DNA of 64,000 nucleotides from Pelecanus crispus (taxonomy: Eukaryota; Chordata; Aves; Pelecaniformes; Pelecanidae): positions 7,154,542-7,218,541 of the forward strand of contig NC_134661.1 of NCBI RefSeq assembly GCF_030463565.1, in the 5' to 3' direction. A model generated the notes under the pieces. The model ran no database searches. It saw only the letters and a program-made list of their open reading frames with translations, and had not been told where the DNA came from. Position numbers and translations under genes: made by a program. Positions 23,101-36,892 of the stretch are shown piece after piece; positions within the stretch are counted from its first letter, which is position 1, and each line of letters opens with the position of its first letter.

Positions 23101-26100
23101 CCCACTGCTGCTGCTAATGCTGATGAAAAATCACGGCCACCTGCCTTGGCGTCTGACGCTCCAGGATCAGCCGGTACACTGAACACAAGCTAAGTCCTAG
23201 TGGCTTTACAGAAACCTGACTGCCCCAGCACTGAGTGGGACATGCAAATACAGCGGGGATTTGACAGTCATGACTGATGAGGTCCTGGCAGTAATTACAT
23301 TTGAAGTGATTTTGAGCACCCACTGTATCTCTTCAGAAGGCAGTACTGGGCAAAGTTAACTTTCTACCCTCCTTGCATTTTCTTAGTGGTAAGTCTCTAG
23401 TAATAAGTAGAATACACAAGCAGTAGGCTTAGCTACCTCTGCACCTAGAGGTACAGAAATTAGAGACAAGGATCCTGACAAGGCTGTGGTTTTGGGGGGG
23501 CTGAATTCTAGCCTCAGTGCTGTGCAACCTCTGTATCTATCCAATATAGCAGTTCTTCCCATCAGCTTCTTGCAAAAGCCTCTTGAAAAGCTTCTTCCTC
23601 TCCTGCCTTTCTATATGGCTCCGCATTCTTCAGACCCTTTGTTATTCTAAATACAAGTGCAAGGCATTTTAACCACAGTTATTGCTTACTTCTGATGCAG
23701 AAACTTTGCTGCATTTCACCTGGTCTTGCGTAATAGCTAATTGGATCTTCCTACTAGAAAGCGTGCATATGTCCCCCCCAGAGTGTGTTGTAAAGCACCT
23801 AATCTAAGCACTTCCTCCTGTAAGTGCTCGGAAGTGCTGTTAGCATGGGGATTGTATATAATACACTCCTGCCACATAGGCCTTTGAGTCACTGACTTTA
23901 ACCATTCTTCTCAGTGATGCCACAATATTTTCTATTCACAGCACTTTACTTCTCAATAATTGGATTGTTCAGAGCTCTCTGCACTAATTCTGTAACGTGA
24001 ATCACCACCTCCCTAACAGCAGCACTGGGACAGAGGGTGAAGAGAACCACAGCGGCCTGTGGGAGGGGGTGACAAGATGATCTTCTTGCAATAGCCTTGT
24101 AACTCAAGAACTGCAAGCTGATTCCTGGCTTTAAGGCAGATGCTCTGACGCTTTTGACTTCAAGAAGTCACCTGATTTCTCAATTCTCCATTTGTGGTAT
24201 TAGTGCGTTAATCATCCCTCTTTCCCTATGACGCCATGAATTTTCGCCTGAGTTTGAAATTGCGTTGCAGGGAGGAGAGGGAAGAAGTTTTTCTTTTTCC
24301 CAGAGTACTTGTCCATTATCCCTGGGCACAGTGCTGATGGAGCAAAATGTTTCCCAGGACTGCTATGGTACTGGCAGAAGTGCCACAAGGGGAACAGAGT
24401 GTGTTACTGCCCTCCCTATTGAAAACCAGCACAAACGTTCATCTCATCCATTTGGAGAAGGATGTTCTAAGGCTGAATTTTAACTGGGAATTGACCGCCT
24501 CCTGCTTTCATGTCCTTTGAAAATCCCACCCTAATTAAAGACTTGCCAGGTTTTTTTGCAAGTCCTAATGGAAGGGAGCGATTCAGTGACACCTTCCCTA
24601 GAGCTGGAGAAATGCACATTTAACTTGCTTTAGTGTGTCTTTCTGCTAATAAAAAGCAGATTCCATTTTGGAAAAGGCTTTCTCTTTATTCAAGACCTCC
24701 AGCTGGTCATGGGGTTTTATCAGAAAGTACTTGGAATTTTCCGATTTCAACATTTTCTAATTCCAATATGTTAAACAGTCAAAAAGAGGAACTTTTGCAA
24801 GGAAAAGTTGGATTTTTTTCCCCCCTCCCCATAAATGAGCTGTTTAGGCTCTATCAGGATTTCAAACATGTTAAAACTTCTCACATCAAAATGAGAAAAA
24901 CCCCCTTGTCTACTCTGAAATTTTAGTTAAATTATGCCCTTTCCTTTGAAAAGATCTAACTCAAAACATTTTGGTTACCCAAGTTCAGAATATATTTTGC
25001 AAACATTTTTAGAAAATTCAGAACCATTTCCCCCTCAGATCAGGTTTCCCAGCCTTCTAGCATGGGCTCTTAAACCATCGCAGCAGCCATTAGAGCATGT
25101 GGTCTCGCTGCTAGCCCTCCTCAGAGGAGACTTGTCAAATGCACAGACAGTCATCTCAAACATAGAAGGGCGGTTTACATCGCAAATCACTGGTTTTCCT
25201 TCCAGAACGGAAGCAGGCGTAAATAGTTTCCTCCAGCAATAACCTCCTTCCAGAACACCCCATCACTGCCTCTACCCACTGGAAGAGAGATTTGACTCCT
25301 GCCTGGCAGGCTGCTGGAGTAGAGCCATTGATTCCTATTACTCTTTAAGAATATGTGGGTACAGGGCAAGCTTTAATCTTTTGAGCATTTGGCAGATTAA
25401 GAATTTTGCAAGCTGGAGCTACTCCAAATGCAGCCCACTTGAACAGTTCTCAGCTTGGTGGAAAGGATGGGCAGACAAGGATTTTTTAAAATAATTTCTG
25501 ACTGTATGTGCTTTCGATTTTGGATACCCAGCCAGAAATATTACGCAGATCTTGATTTTCAGTGTTTAAAGATGAAGAATTTATTTCCTAAAAACAAAGA
25601 CCCATTCCAAAGTCTTATCTTGGGATCATTTGAAAACAAATTGTGGAAACAATCAGATCTGGCACTGCAGGTTCTGATGAAATCTGTAACAGCTGCAGCT
25701 AAGAGTGTGAATTAATAGTGTAGGTATTGCATATCACTTCAGTCCTGCGTTCTCACATGGAGATGGCCGCTGTCAGAGACAGGTCTCCTGACTAGAAAGG
25801 CATTAGTTCTTATTAAGTATTGCCTTACTATAGACCTACCAGCCTGTTCTGTATAAAAGCCCATTTTTTTCTTAATTCTTTTATATGTATCCTAATGCCA
25901 GATCTCTCACTAGATCTGAACCTCTGACTAATCTAATACATTCCCAGCCTTATGTGGTGATCTATCTTCTTTTAGAATTTCTTAGGTGCTTGAGTTCATC
26001 CACCAACATCTGCAAATAATCCTTGATCAGCAGTAGAGCTAATTGTATTCTTTTTGAGGAATTGAAAAGGTTGAATCTCTTCACTTCCCATCCCCAGTAG

Positions 26101-26560
26101 TTATGTACAGAGGCAGCTGAAATTCGAACAAAATATTGACTTTTAAGTACTGGTTAAAATGTGGCAAATGTTTAAGGATTTTTTAAAGTTATTTGGTTTT
26201 CTCTGTTTAATGTTCACTGTACTTTTTGGTGCTTGGCATTTGAAGCATATAACTTAATTTGATTGCAGAAATAGATTGTGTTGATTCCTTAGTTGAATAA
26301 ATCTTTTTTTTTCTTTCCCCTCCAGTCAGGCTTCCTGTGTTTATGCAGCACCTAGCACACATTTCAGCTCTGAGTCCTTCAGCCATACTTTATTAAAAGT
26401 AAATAATTATAATTCAGATTGAGGAGATCAAATATTTGCCTTCCACTTATGTCATCTAACATTCATTTAACATCTGCTCTTTTCATTGCCACTCCTATCA
26501 CTATAAGCTTGTTTGCAAAAATTTTTGCCAAAAGTAGCGGATTGCAGAGGAAAGGAGAGC

Positions 26561-26854
26561 CCCTTCCCTTCCCTTCCCTTCCCTTCCCTTCCCTTCCCTT
26601 CCCTTCCCTTCCCTTCCCTTCCCTTCCCTTCCCTTCCCTTCCCTTCCCTTCCCTTCCCTTCCCTTCCCTTCCCTTCCCTTCCCTTCCCTTCCCTTCCCTT
26701 CCCTTCCCTTCCCTTCCCTTCCCTTCCCTTCCCTTCCCTTCCCTTCCCTTCCCTTCCCTTCCCTTCCCTTCCCTTCCCTTCCCTTCCCTTCCCTTCCCTT
26801 CCCTTCCCTTCCCTTCCCTTCCCTTCCCTTCCCTTCCCTTCCCTTCCCTTCCCT
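26561..26854 (+). repeat. Perfect (CCCTT)58 pentanucleotide microsatellite
   Basis: There are 58 uninterrupted CCCTT units plus a final CCCT, 294 bp with no mismatch. The minus strand, which is the DRD2 sense strand, reads (AAGGG)n. The array is pure polypurine/polypyrimidine, so it can form triplex DNA, and it has a GGG run every 5 nt on the sense strand, allowing G-quadruplexes. It is open in all frames of both strands (PFPSL and EGKGR repeats), which explains the apparent open frames of 129-155 codons; none is a gene. Such perfection suggests recent expansion and high variability. Confidence 0.98.
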
Positions 26855-27390
26855 CTTTTTCTTAGATTTTGTGGGTGTTTGCCCCAAACCATAGATGAGT
26901 AATATTTGCCATGAAATCCCTTTATTAAAAATAGCTTCTTTGTAGAAGATTTGATGAAGATGTGTCAATCAGCACAACATTCATGTGACTCCTTCTTGCT
27001 CTAAGTGCCACTTCCCTGTATTTGAAACTTCAAGAAAACATTAGATGAATTACTGTCCTGTCCCTCATGGCAAATGAGTAGAAATACAGGCTACAATCAG
27101 CAGAGGGGAGGCGAGGAGGCTCTGTGTATTCCTCCTATACAAATCAGCCAGTGCTCCTCAAATTTTAAATCCTAATGATCTTTAATCATTTAATCCCTGA
27201 CCCAAATCAGCTCCACTGTTCAGCTTAAATCCCACCTCTGTCATCTTTGCAAGCAAAATGTGAGTAGAAGGCGGACATGTCTCCAGTTCTGGACCTATCC
27301 TTTTACATCTCCTCCCACAGAGTGGGCATTCAGCCATAGAGGAATTGGGCTGGATCATCAGCTTCTGTAAATCAGCGTCTGTTATTGTGG

Positions 27391-27510
27391 CCATAGTGCT
27401 GGAAAGGACTTGGAGAGTCATGTGGTTCCTGCTCTGCACCATGGCCATTCCATGGCAAGTGTTCGTCTGAACTTCTTGATCTAACCTTCTTGAATGTCTT
27501 CCAGATATGC
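27391..27510 (-). repeat. Ancient CR1-like LINE 3' fragment
   Basis: Read on the plus strand, CATAGTGCTGGAAAGGAC, then TGGAGAGTCATGTGGTTCC and later GTTCGTCTGAACTTCTTGATC, match by eye the reverse complement of the 3' region of old sauropsid CR1 elements (the usual 'ctggaagggacct..gagaggtcatctagtcc' and 'ggtgtttgtctaacctgttctt' blocks). The copy is heavily diverged. Confidence 0.5.
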
Positions 27511-27875
27511 AAAACGGTTCATTACCTTTTATATATGCAACATATATTTCCTCTCCAATTTGTCTTTCTATTCGAACGCTGTTGCATCGTGTCCCCTCTT
27601 TGTTCAATTTAGTCTACTTATAGAGGCAGAAATTCACTATGCAGCACATCTTTTTCACTGCTACTTGTTGTGATACAAAAGCTCACGTTCTTGGAAGAAT
27701 TATTGCTCCTAGGTATGATTTTCTTCCCAATGGGAGTTTCGTCATGATTTCAAATGGATTTGTCCCTCAGCTTGCATAGCAGAGGTAGCTTATGTATTTG
27801 GATCTCAAGCAGACATGTGAGAAAGAGCCACACGCAATATTTCAAACTCACCTAAGAAGGCCAGGGAACCAATTT

Positions 27876-27898
27876 AAAAAAAAAAAAAAAAAAAAAAA
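27876..27898 (+). repeat. Poly-A run (23 nt)
   Basis: A simple homopolymer in DRD2 intron 1. I do not see a clear retroposed body or target-site duplication around it. Confidence 0.9.
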
Positions 27899-30838
27899 GT
27901 GGAGTGCAAATTTTACAGAGAGTGAGCTTGCAGAGAGTAATCAGCCTGCCACTGGAACCCCGATAGAACCCATTTCGTGGTGCCATTCACATTTCAGAGG
28001 CTGGGGAAATTCACAGGCATGTCGTCCTGGGATGAAGATGCAGCCGCTCCTCGCTTACACCCCTCCTTCCCCTGAGGCACCTGAGGACAGCCGCTCCCCT
28101 TTGAACGTGCAGCAGGGAAGCAGACTAAAAAGGAGCCGGGCATCTTTTTCCCCCAGCCTTTTGGCTGAGCTAATGGAAGATGCAATGTGACAAGAAGTGT
28201 CATATGTGATCAGATAACCCTGTACGATGTCGATGTTGCCCCCGCCTGACTCACCGTCAAATCCCTCATTGGGATCGCGAGAGTCAAGCACTCCCTTGTG
28301 CTCCTGCTCTAGCAACCCAGCATCAGTGCTCCCAGTGCCCCGTGCCCAGCTTGCTCCACAGCTGCGCCCTGCGTGCCTCTCCTGGAGACAGAGGGGAGGA
28401 AGAGAAACTGGCCTTCATCCTGCCAGTGTTTGGCGACAGGGTTTTCAAACATGTCTAAAGAAATAGAGTGTTTGTTCTTACTTGCTTTTACTTGCTGAAG
28501 CTCCTCAACGTTCTATACAGGCCATCTGGGTCTGGCTGCTACTCTTTGAACCCTTCACCAGCTTAGTGATTTCAATGGTTTTATCTTGGTTTCCTGAAGA
28601 AAGCTGCTCATCTGGTTACACTGCGGGGCGGGGGGAAGAACTTGCTGTCTATGCATTTGGGGTGTATATTTTCCTCTGCCTGGCCTTTGGAATTGTTTGC
28701 TGGTGTCAAACAAGCTTCCTAAGAGCAGAGGGATCTTACACTACATGTTAAGTTCTCCCATGTTTTGTGAAATTTGACAGCAGGAGAAGACAGCCATCTT
28801 GTTGCCTCTCTTCAAAGACCTCAGAGAATCTGCATGGGCGATTCAACCCACAGGAAAGCAGGTGTTTTGCTTCCACCGTGTGTGGTACAGCTTGTTTTCC
28901 AGGTGAATGCGTGGCTATTTTGCTTTGTCCTGAGCTAAGATGTTAGAAAAGAGGTTTAAGATTTTATCTGTCCTGCTTGTTTTTACTAGGCAGAAGGCAG
29001 TAAACTGAACTTCTCCCAAAGGCCTTCATTAAAATTCAGGCAAGCTCATTAGCATGCTGAAGTCTAACTCCAGCACATGTGCGCATCACAGCCTAAGGCT
29101 GGTCTCCCAGGTCTCCAGCCTGTTGCTAGAGTATCCCTTGCTCAGTTGGTGGCTTTGGGCTGATTCTTCAGTGGGGGAGCAGAATGTGTTAATCTGACAG
29201 CTGGCAGAAACCTTGAAAAGACATGTATTTTCCCGTACTCCACATGACTTGTTGCTAGCATCACTGACAAATCCCTAGCCAGGGGAAAAGGTTAATCAAA
29301 GGTTCAGTGCTCAAGAGAGATTAAGTTTTGTTAATTATTTGAGTGATTTCAGTTTCAAAATTGCAGAAAAGTCTGCCTGGTCAGAGGATAGAGCTGTTGT
29401 AAGTGGGAGCGGGTCACAGGACTTTTTACTACACTGGCTACCTCTTACAAGAGGCCAGCCCAGACTAGCTGGTTATGTTTGGACTAGTAGCGGGTGTACA
29501 TTCTGCCATGGCTTTTGCTGCGTGAACACTACCTCTGGTTTCAAACACAGAAGGGGCTCTGGGACCATGTTGCAAAACTCATGGCAAGGAATGTGTGAAA
29601 CACTGCTCGTGTCTCGTGGTTTCCAGTGGAGTGGAGCCACTTTGCATGAGGCCAGCCGACAGCCAGGGCTTTTGCTGCGTTTCTCTAGCTCTGCCTTAGC
29701 CCTGGGATCACCGGCCACGCTCAGCAGCTGCTCTCCTAAGTTTTACCTGTTCACTTCTACACCGTCAGCAACACTTTCAGCCTGCTGTGAGGCGTTGGTA
29801 TACAGAAGGCTTTAGTATACAAAATACAGCCATTTGGCCCTAAAAAATTTATAAACAAAATCCACAAAAGGAGCAACAGGAGAGGTGGAGAAAGGAAACT
29901 TTGTTACTGTTCCTGCTTATATTGCAGTGGCAGCCGGGCCCCTTGGGAACCGGCTCCAGCCTCCGCCCGCGCACACACTGAGCAGTGCACAACGCAAGCG
30001 GCGCTTGGCTGGCTCGCGGAATCGGTCAGCCCCAGCACCCTTGGCCTGCAGCCCAATAACCCTCCAGATTTACTGGCTGAGGTTGCAAGTGGAAGCAGTG
30101 GACAGAGTATCTGTGAATATTGTTTGCACTGACAGCTCCTCCAGCAGAATTTATCTGGGCTCAGTTGTCAGGTATAGTGAAAAAAAGCCCGCAACTGTGA
30201 AAGTGTAAAGTACAAGCTGTGGCTGGCAGGACCCATTTCCTGCAGTGCGCACATCTAGTGCCTAACACAGTGAATACTTCATCTTATCTGAGGCTTTTAA
30301 GTGCAGCCATCACATACAATGTCCATAATGAATCCAATTCAAAAATCCAGTAATCTGGACCCACTCTAGTTATGAATTCCATATTCTTTCCATATTCCTT
30401 TAATCCACAAAGTCATTAACAGAGCTCCAGAAAGTCATGAATATTTCCACCCTATTTGACAGGGAACAGATACTCTTTCAGATGAAATGTTACAAGGAGC
30501 CACTAATGTTTTTAATTATGGAGTGCTAGGTACAAGTTATTGTGAAAGTTAAGGCAGGACTAAATCCAGTGCTGTCTTCAGTGGCTGTTTAATTCATCAG
30601 CAATATAAATAAGGGGGTGCAGAAGACTGAAAGCAAAATGTGCATGATCTGAACACATGTGCCCTTCTTGCATGAAGGTGAAACAAGTACGGAAGTCCAA
30701 GAAAAACCGCCAGCAGGCTCTGGCCTTTGTCTTCCTAAAAGAAGTGCATTGTAACAGTGCAGAGGAGAGTTGTTCTCTTTTATATGCTCATCCTGCAGAC
30801 ACAGGTCCCCTTCTTGAGCCTGTGGTTCTCTCCACAGG

Positions 30839-30857
30839 AAAAAAAAAAAAAAAAAAA
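30839..30857 (+). repeat. Poly-A run (19 nt)
   Basis: A simple homopolymer. No retroposed gene copy is recognisable upstream. Confidence 0.9.
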
Positions 30858-33800
30858 TTACTGTCTAAGTGATGTGATTTGGTATGTAATCATGGGTTGC
30901 TGTTGTTGCCTATGACTTGAATTTTTCACCCACATGAAAATCAGACACATTGTTAGTGGTCAAGGTGTTGCCACACCTGACATATTAAGGATGTCTTCAG
31001 AATAATATCTTTGGGGCAGACACTGAATACTGATAGAAATGTCCAAGTTACTGAACTATCTCCTGCACATACTTAGTAATTGCTTTACTTTAACATTTCC
31101 TTTGCAAGTTACTTTTTTCCCCTTCTTTTCTAAAGTATGTTTATTGTCTCTACAACAATGTCTCTTATGCTAAGGTTTTGTGGATATGATTCTGAGGCCT
31201 TCTGAATCAGAAATTCAACAGTAAACTGAATTGCAAAATGTAGCCTCAAAGGATCTTAACTTTATTATTAACCCTTCTTGTAATTTTCTGTTACTGTTGT
31301 AATTTCCTAATTGATTCTTCCTTCACACTGAGAAAAAAAAACCCTACAGATAAATAAAAATAACACTTGGAAAAGATGACAAAGGAAGCTGCAAATAGAC
31401 ATCATATGTAGACAAACATCTTCCTACATAACAAATAACTGCACATCATCACTGCACGGATTTCTCCTTTTACTAGTAAAACATCTTTCAAAGGAAATGC
31501 ATATGCTTGTACTCTAGAAAGACTATTTGGACTTTACTGGTGGTGTGGCACAAGGGAATGGTAAAATGCTAGTGGCGGAAATGATCTCTCTTCTAGGAAC
31601 GTTAACCTCTGTCAGAAGCTCTGAACCCAGAACTTTTGCAGCTAAACAAAATGTGTTAGTGCATAAATTATTGAATTTGTATTGGGGAGGGGGAAAGAAA
31701 GAAAGCTCATGAGAAAAGCAGTTACTTTCTGCAAAATACTGATTCAGTTCAGCTTTCAATGGAAATAGTTTTGGCCATGTTTCAGCTAGCCCGAGTTCTT
31801 ACAGCTCTCCAGAACCAATGTTGTGATGAGGGCTGTCAGAATAAGACATTTAAGAGAGTGCTGCCTCTTCCCACCAAATTTGCTCTATATGCACACTTTC
31901 TTTTGCAACAAGGATAGTAAAATTTTCCCAATTTCCTCAGATCTTGCTCAAAAGACGTCTATGCCAACTAAGCTCTCACTGCGATGCAGTCGTGACTGTC
32001 AGTGTGATACCTTATCCTGCGAAGTACTCATTGATTCCTCCGATTATTTTGAATACAAAACATACCACACAATGCCACAGACTGTTTCAGAACACAAGGG
32101 GCCAGGACAGATCTGGGAGAGGCTTTCTGTGACTGAAACATGCAACCCTTAGCAATACACAGTTGTGTAAAGCTGATGTTATTTTATTTAAGCCAGTGAG
32201 CTATGTGCCGCTAGTTCAATACCCAGTCTTGTGTCTCTGAGAGCCTGACCCAGCTCCCAGGGGAGTCCCTGAGAGCATGCCTGCCTTGCAATTTAAATGC
32301 ATTAGCCTACTCTCGTATGATCTGTGCTCAGAAATATCTACAGGCAGAACTCCAATGCCCAGTACTCATTAACAGATATGAAGGAAGTCCTGTAGTTATT
32401 AATAGATATTCTAAGGTCAGCTTCTTCAAAGTGCCATGCAGTCACCTTGAGCTATAGCCAGACTAACAGCCAGCAATGTGGATGGAAACTGCATGTGACC
32501 AAATGTGCTGATATTTACTCTCAGCCCTTGTCTTCAATCTGGAAGCAGATCCACACCCCGGGATCCCTTCCACCTGCCTCTGTCTCTAACAGTTGCCCCA
32601 GTGCTACCCTTGGAAGTACTCAAGCCTACTTCACAACTATTTGCAAGATTTGAGGACAAGACTGCTCTTTTAGTCTAGCTTCCTAGAGAGGAAAAACTAG
32701 GGAAAAACTAAAGGTTCACTGGTAACTTTGTGTGCAGTTGTAAAATAATAATAATAACAACTGTAATGCTTTAATAACCTCCTGTTACACTAGCAGAGGT
32801 CTAGAATCCCCGGTCATGGATCATGACCAACCTGAGATGCATGCTTTACAAATGAAAACAAACCAATAATAAGGACATGTAGGAATCATGTAGGGATTCT
32901 GATGTTGACTTTTTGATTGCCTAGTAAGATAATGAAAACCTGAGATCATTATTGTCAGTTTGCCATTAAGAAAGCGCAGATAAGGAGCTTTCACATGCCT
33001 AGCCTGTTCACGCAGACTCATGGTGAGCTAAGTATTCCTGTAGAATCACAAACACATTTTTAAAGCATCCATAATCCCATCATGGGGATGATAAATGATT
33101 CATGTACTGGGACCAGGGCAATTCTTGGTGTTTAATCATATTATGGGGGAGTGGGGGGATGTGTTTCTAATTTTAATGCTTTTTATATTAAGAAGACCTT
33201 TATAATTGTAGCTTTTCAAGCACGGGTGACTAAAATTTGACTCCTAAATCCATGTGTAAATGTCTAAAGGAAAGCAGGCTGGCTGGAGGCACCCTGTTCT
33301 CTCTGATGCAGAAGAGCGCTAGATTGCCAGGCATGTAGATAAGGCTGTAACTCAAAGGTGTTCTTGCCTGGAGTGGTCACCAGAAAAAAAAGGATAAAAA
33401 GGTTAGAAATCTAACTTCAGACTTCAGTAATCCTGGAGGTAATCACATTTTTCTGGACTGTTGTACAAGTATGGAAAAGCTCAAAATACGCAGATACAGA
33501 AGTAACAGGAGGTCAGAAGACTGCCTGTTACAGACAGAATCTTAATTTGCTAAAACTCAAAATCGCCTGAGATATCTAAATAGTGTTTGGGGTGAGGATT
33601 CAGTTTAGACAAGTAATTTACAAGGTGTAATATATTAGGTAAAAAAATTAACTTTTCACATATAGTGTCTCGGCTGCAGCATTCAGGGGAGCATGATTCA
33701 AAAACCTGAGATGTTGGTGAAGAGTTCATTTTACTATAAAGCTGTAAATTGCACAGTGAATTCTCAATAGTGTTGATTTTGCCAATACATCCCTAGCATT

Positions 33801-36434
33801 AGCAGTTGGCAACCTGAAGCAGTGAGCAAAATCAAATACATGTATTTATCAACTAATAAATGTGTTTCCAGCTCCTGGGACATCTCAGACAGAAACAGCT
33901 GAGGCTACAGAGTCTGAAATTTGGGATAAATAATGGAACACGTACAGAAAGGGAGATACAAATCAAAATGAATGTTAACTGCAAAGGCTGCACAATCGCG
34001 GTGGATTTCACTTACTTCAGCAGGACTAGATTGCACTCTGATTAGCTTTCCCCAGACAGCAGTACACAGGTTCAGTATGTTTATTTAGCTCCATTAGAAA
34101 TTTGAAGTGTGGACGTCATTGTGATCATCCAGGCCTACCTACAGGGCTTAACACTGTGTTCTATTATTGACTGCTTTTATTGCTCCTTACAGTCTATCTC
34201 TTTTTCTCCAGTGCTACATAACACATAAGGCTGCATTTACATTTTCTGAATGGACTAATCATGGTTCTCTGCTTTGATAAAGAATGTGCAGCCTCCCACA
34301 TAACCACATGGAAACCAACAGGGAAGAGTAAACCAGAAATAAACCCGTTCTAGGGGGTTGAGAGAAAAATACCCACCAAGATAATTGGGAGGGATGTACA
34401 GAGAAGAAGCAACTGAACACATAGTCACATCTCAAAAAAAATTATAATGCTAAAAATATCCAGATGAAGGACGGCAAGAGAAAACATGATTGAAGCGGAA
34501 CAATTGGTAGAGGAGTTAATCCTTATTAGCAATCATTTTAGATTGAATATAGGTTGGTTTTGTAACAGCACAAGGAATGATGCATTTGACAGGACTTAAA
34601 CAATTGCCTCCCCCTTTCCCAAAGAATCTAGTTAGCAACACCCTGACACAAATTGATCAGTCTCGTGTGCTCCTAAATAGTTAGCCAAAGCAAATACAGT
34701 TAGTAAAATTTTTTATTTGTAAAATACAGTGAAGTTAGATCCCAAACAAATCTTTCAAAATCTTTCCTCCCTATATTCCGAACCTTAATATGTTTTAACA
34801 TCTAGCCTACTATATTTTCTCCTGTAGCCTTAAAAATTAACCCTGAGCGGTCAGACAAAGTTCGACCAGTTCAGCATCTTTTCTCCAATGGTATCCAAAA
34901 GCTATCGCCTGGGCAAGAGTGTAAGAATGGAGAAAGTATATATGATATTTTTGCAAGTACTCTCCCATCATCCAACTGTCTGCATCTCAGGTATTTACTG
35001 AGCCAGTGTGGTTACTATGCATTTATTAATGATCAGTGGACTTCTTTCCCTTGGAACTGAAATTGCCTAGTGTCCCCTTGCACCTAGGTCAACAACATTT
35101 AGGAACATTTAGCCTCCAGACATCTTGTGGCAAGAAGCTTTACAGCTAAATTACATGTTATGTGAACATACTCCCTGTCCTGTATCTCCTGGCACTGAAA
35201 TATCGGTTATGTGCATGTGAGAAAGCAAACACTCATTTCCAGGTTTCCTAAGTGTTCAGAAGAAATCTGTGCACAGAGAGTGAAATCAAAAAAAAGTTAT
35301 TATGAAAGTATTGTAAGGTTCATGAGTTAAATCCATCTTATTCATGTCTGAAGAGCTACAAATACTTGTGCATTCAAAGATAAGTATTTTTCAACATTCC
35401 TTGTTGTTTTAGAGAATTTGTATGTAATATTTGTCAAAGAATATTGCTAGTGAGAAAAAGGGTATGTCTAGCACAAGGGTGTTAAAGACAAGCAAGCAAA
35501 TGCTTTGTAGAAATAGAGCATAGGGCTTTGAAGTTCATTCCACAGCTTCTTTTACGTGGTGGAAATAACAATGTCCAAAGTTTTCCAAGTAATATGAAAT
35601 TCTGCTTTCTTTTGGAGGAAGCTTGATTTTTGTTTCCATCCAGATACTCCCTGCAGGTTCAGAGGCAGCTTCAGCAGATAATTCCATGTAATACCTTGGA
35701 TGCCAAGGATGAGAAAGCCTAGGCACAAGTCAGTTCATACCTGGTCCTCAAGGTTTTCACAGTCACAGGGCAATTTGGCTGTTACATAGTGTGGACTTTT
35801 ATCTGTCCAGTAGGATTAAAATGACCCATTCACCAGCAAGGGTTTTTAAAATATGGCAATGCCTTGTGAGTTTGGGGTTTTTTTATCCAGTGATGAACAC
35901 AGAGGCATACCGGGTAATTATACTTTCTAAGAGTAAACTGTACCGTGGAAAGAGCAATTGTCTGTGGAATTTTGAGATGCATCCAAATGTAAGCATTATA
36001 AGCTCAAATAAGGGTGGGAGGGTGAAGATTTCCTGATTTAATACAAAGGATGGATTTTTGCAGAAGAACACACAGAAAAACATAGTTTATGTGCTAGGCC
36101 TTTCTGTTTCTTTGAGGGGGCATATCCTAGTCACGGGTCCTCACTGCTCTGTGCCATTGTTCAGACCTTTCAACCTAGCTGCAGAATACAGCTGTTGTGT
36201 TCCAGTTGCATTTACCAGCATGTTTGTAACTTGTTTTATCAACTGACCGGTGTGTTGAGCCTTTGCTAATGGTAGTAACAGCCTGAGTCTGCTAGCCTGA
36301 GGGAGTATGAGGAAGAATACATTGAGCCAACAATGAAGTGCCATTAAAGGAAAAGCTGAGTATTTTTCCCAGGCGGGTGTCTTATACTTAAGCAAAGCTG
36401 GAAAAGATTAAAGTGCAATCTTTGTGCTTGCTGC

Positions 36435-36446
36435 CTTGCATGCAAG
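36435..36446. repeat. 12-bp perfect palindrome
   Basis: CTTGCATGCAAG is its own reverse complement; a second GCATGC core follows a few bases later. It may be a protein-binding palindrome or chance. Confidence 0.6.
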
Positions 36447-36865
36447 CACTGCATGCAGAGTGAGTGGATGTCAAGCCGTGATTCCCTTGTGAGAGGAGTG
36501 CATATATATAAATCACCTTTGCTTTGCGGATTTATGCAGTTGTAACCTACTCACTTCAGTGGGCTTCACGATGATTTGGGATTAGGTTGTGGAAGCAGTA
36601 TCAGGATGGGCATGATGGACGCTATGTGACCACTTATCATGACCTAGCCTTTCATGCAGAGTATGAAAGTGACACAGAAGCAAAATGTAAAGGAAAAAGG
36701 CAGCTGTTTTGTTCTGGGTATGATCCATGTTAACTACAATATAACCTATACTACTAACCCAGCCTCGTCTGGCTTTTGAGGGTTCACATGCTTCTCTTTA
36801 AAGTCTGAAACATTCACTTTTGCTTTATAAATGCTACAGCGTACCAAGTTGAAACTCTTTTTTTA

Positions 36866-36892
36866 CACGCATGCAACCTCAATGCATGCGTG
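36866..36892. repeat. 10-bp perfect inverted repeat with 7-nt loop
   Basis: CACGCATGCA and its exact reverse complement TGCATGCGTG flank a 7-nt spacer. The arms alternate purine and pyrimidine almost throughout, which favours cruciform or Z-DNA. It lies in DRD2 intron 1. Confidence 0.7.

Noticed and set aside
26419..26968. Four open frames of 129-155 codons on both strands
   Set aside because: They are translations of the CCCTT microsatellite.
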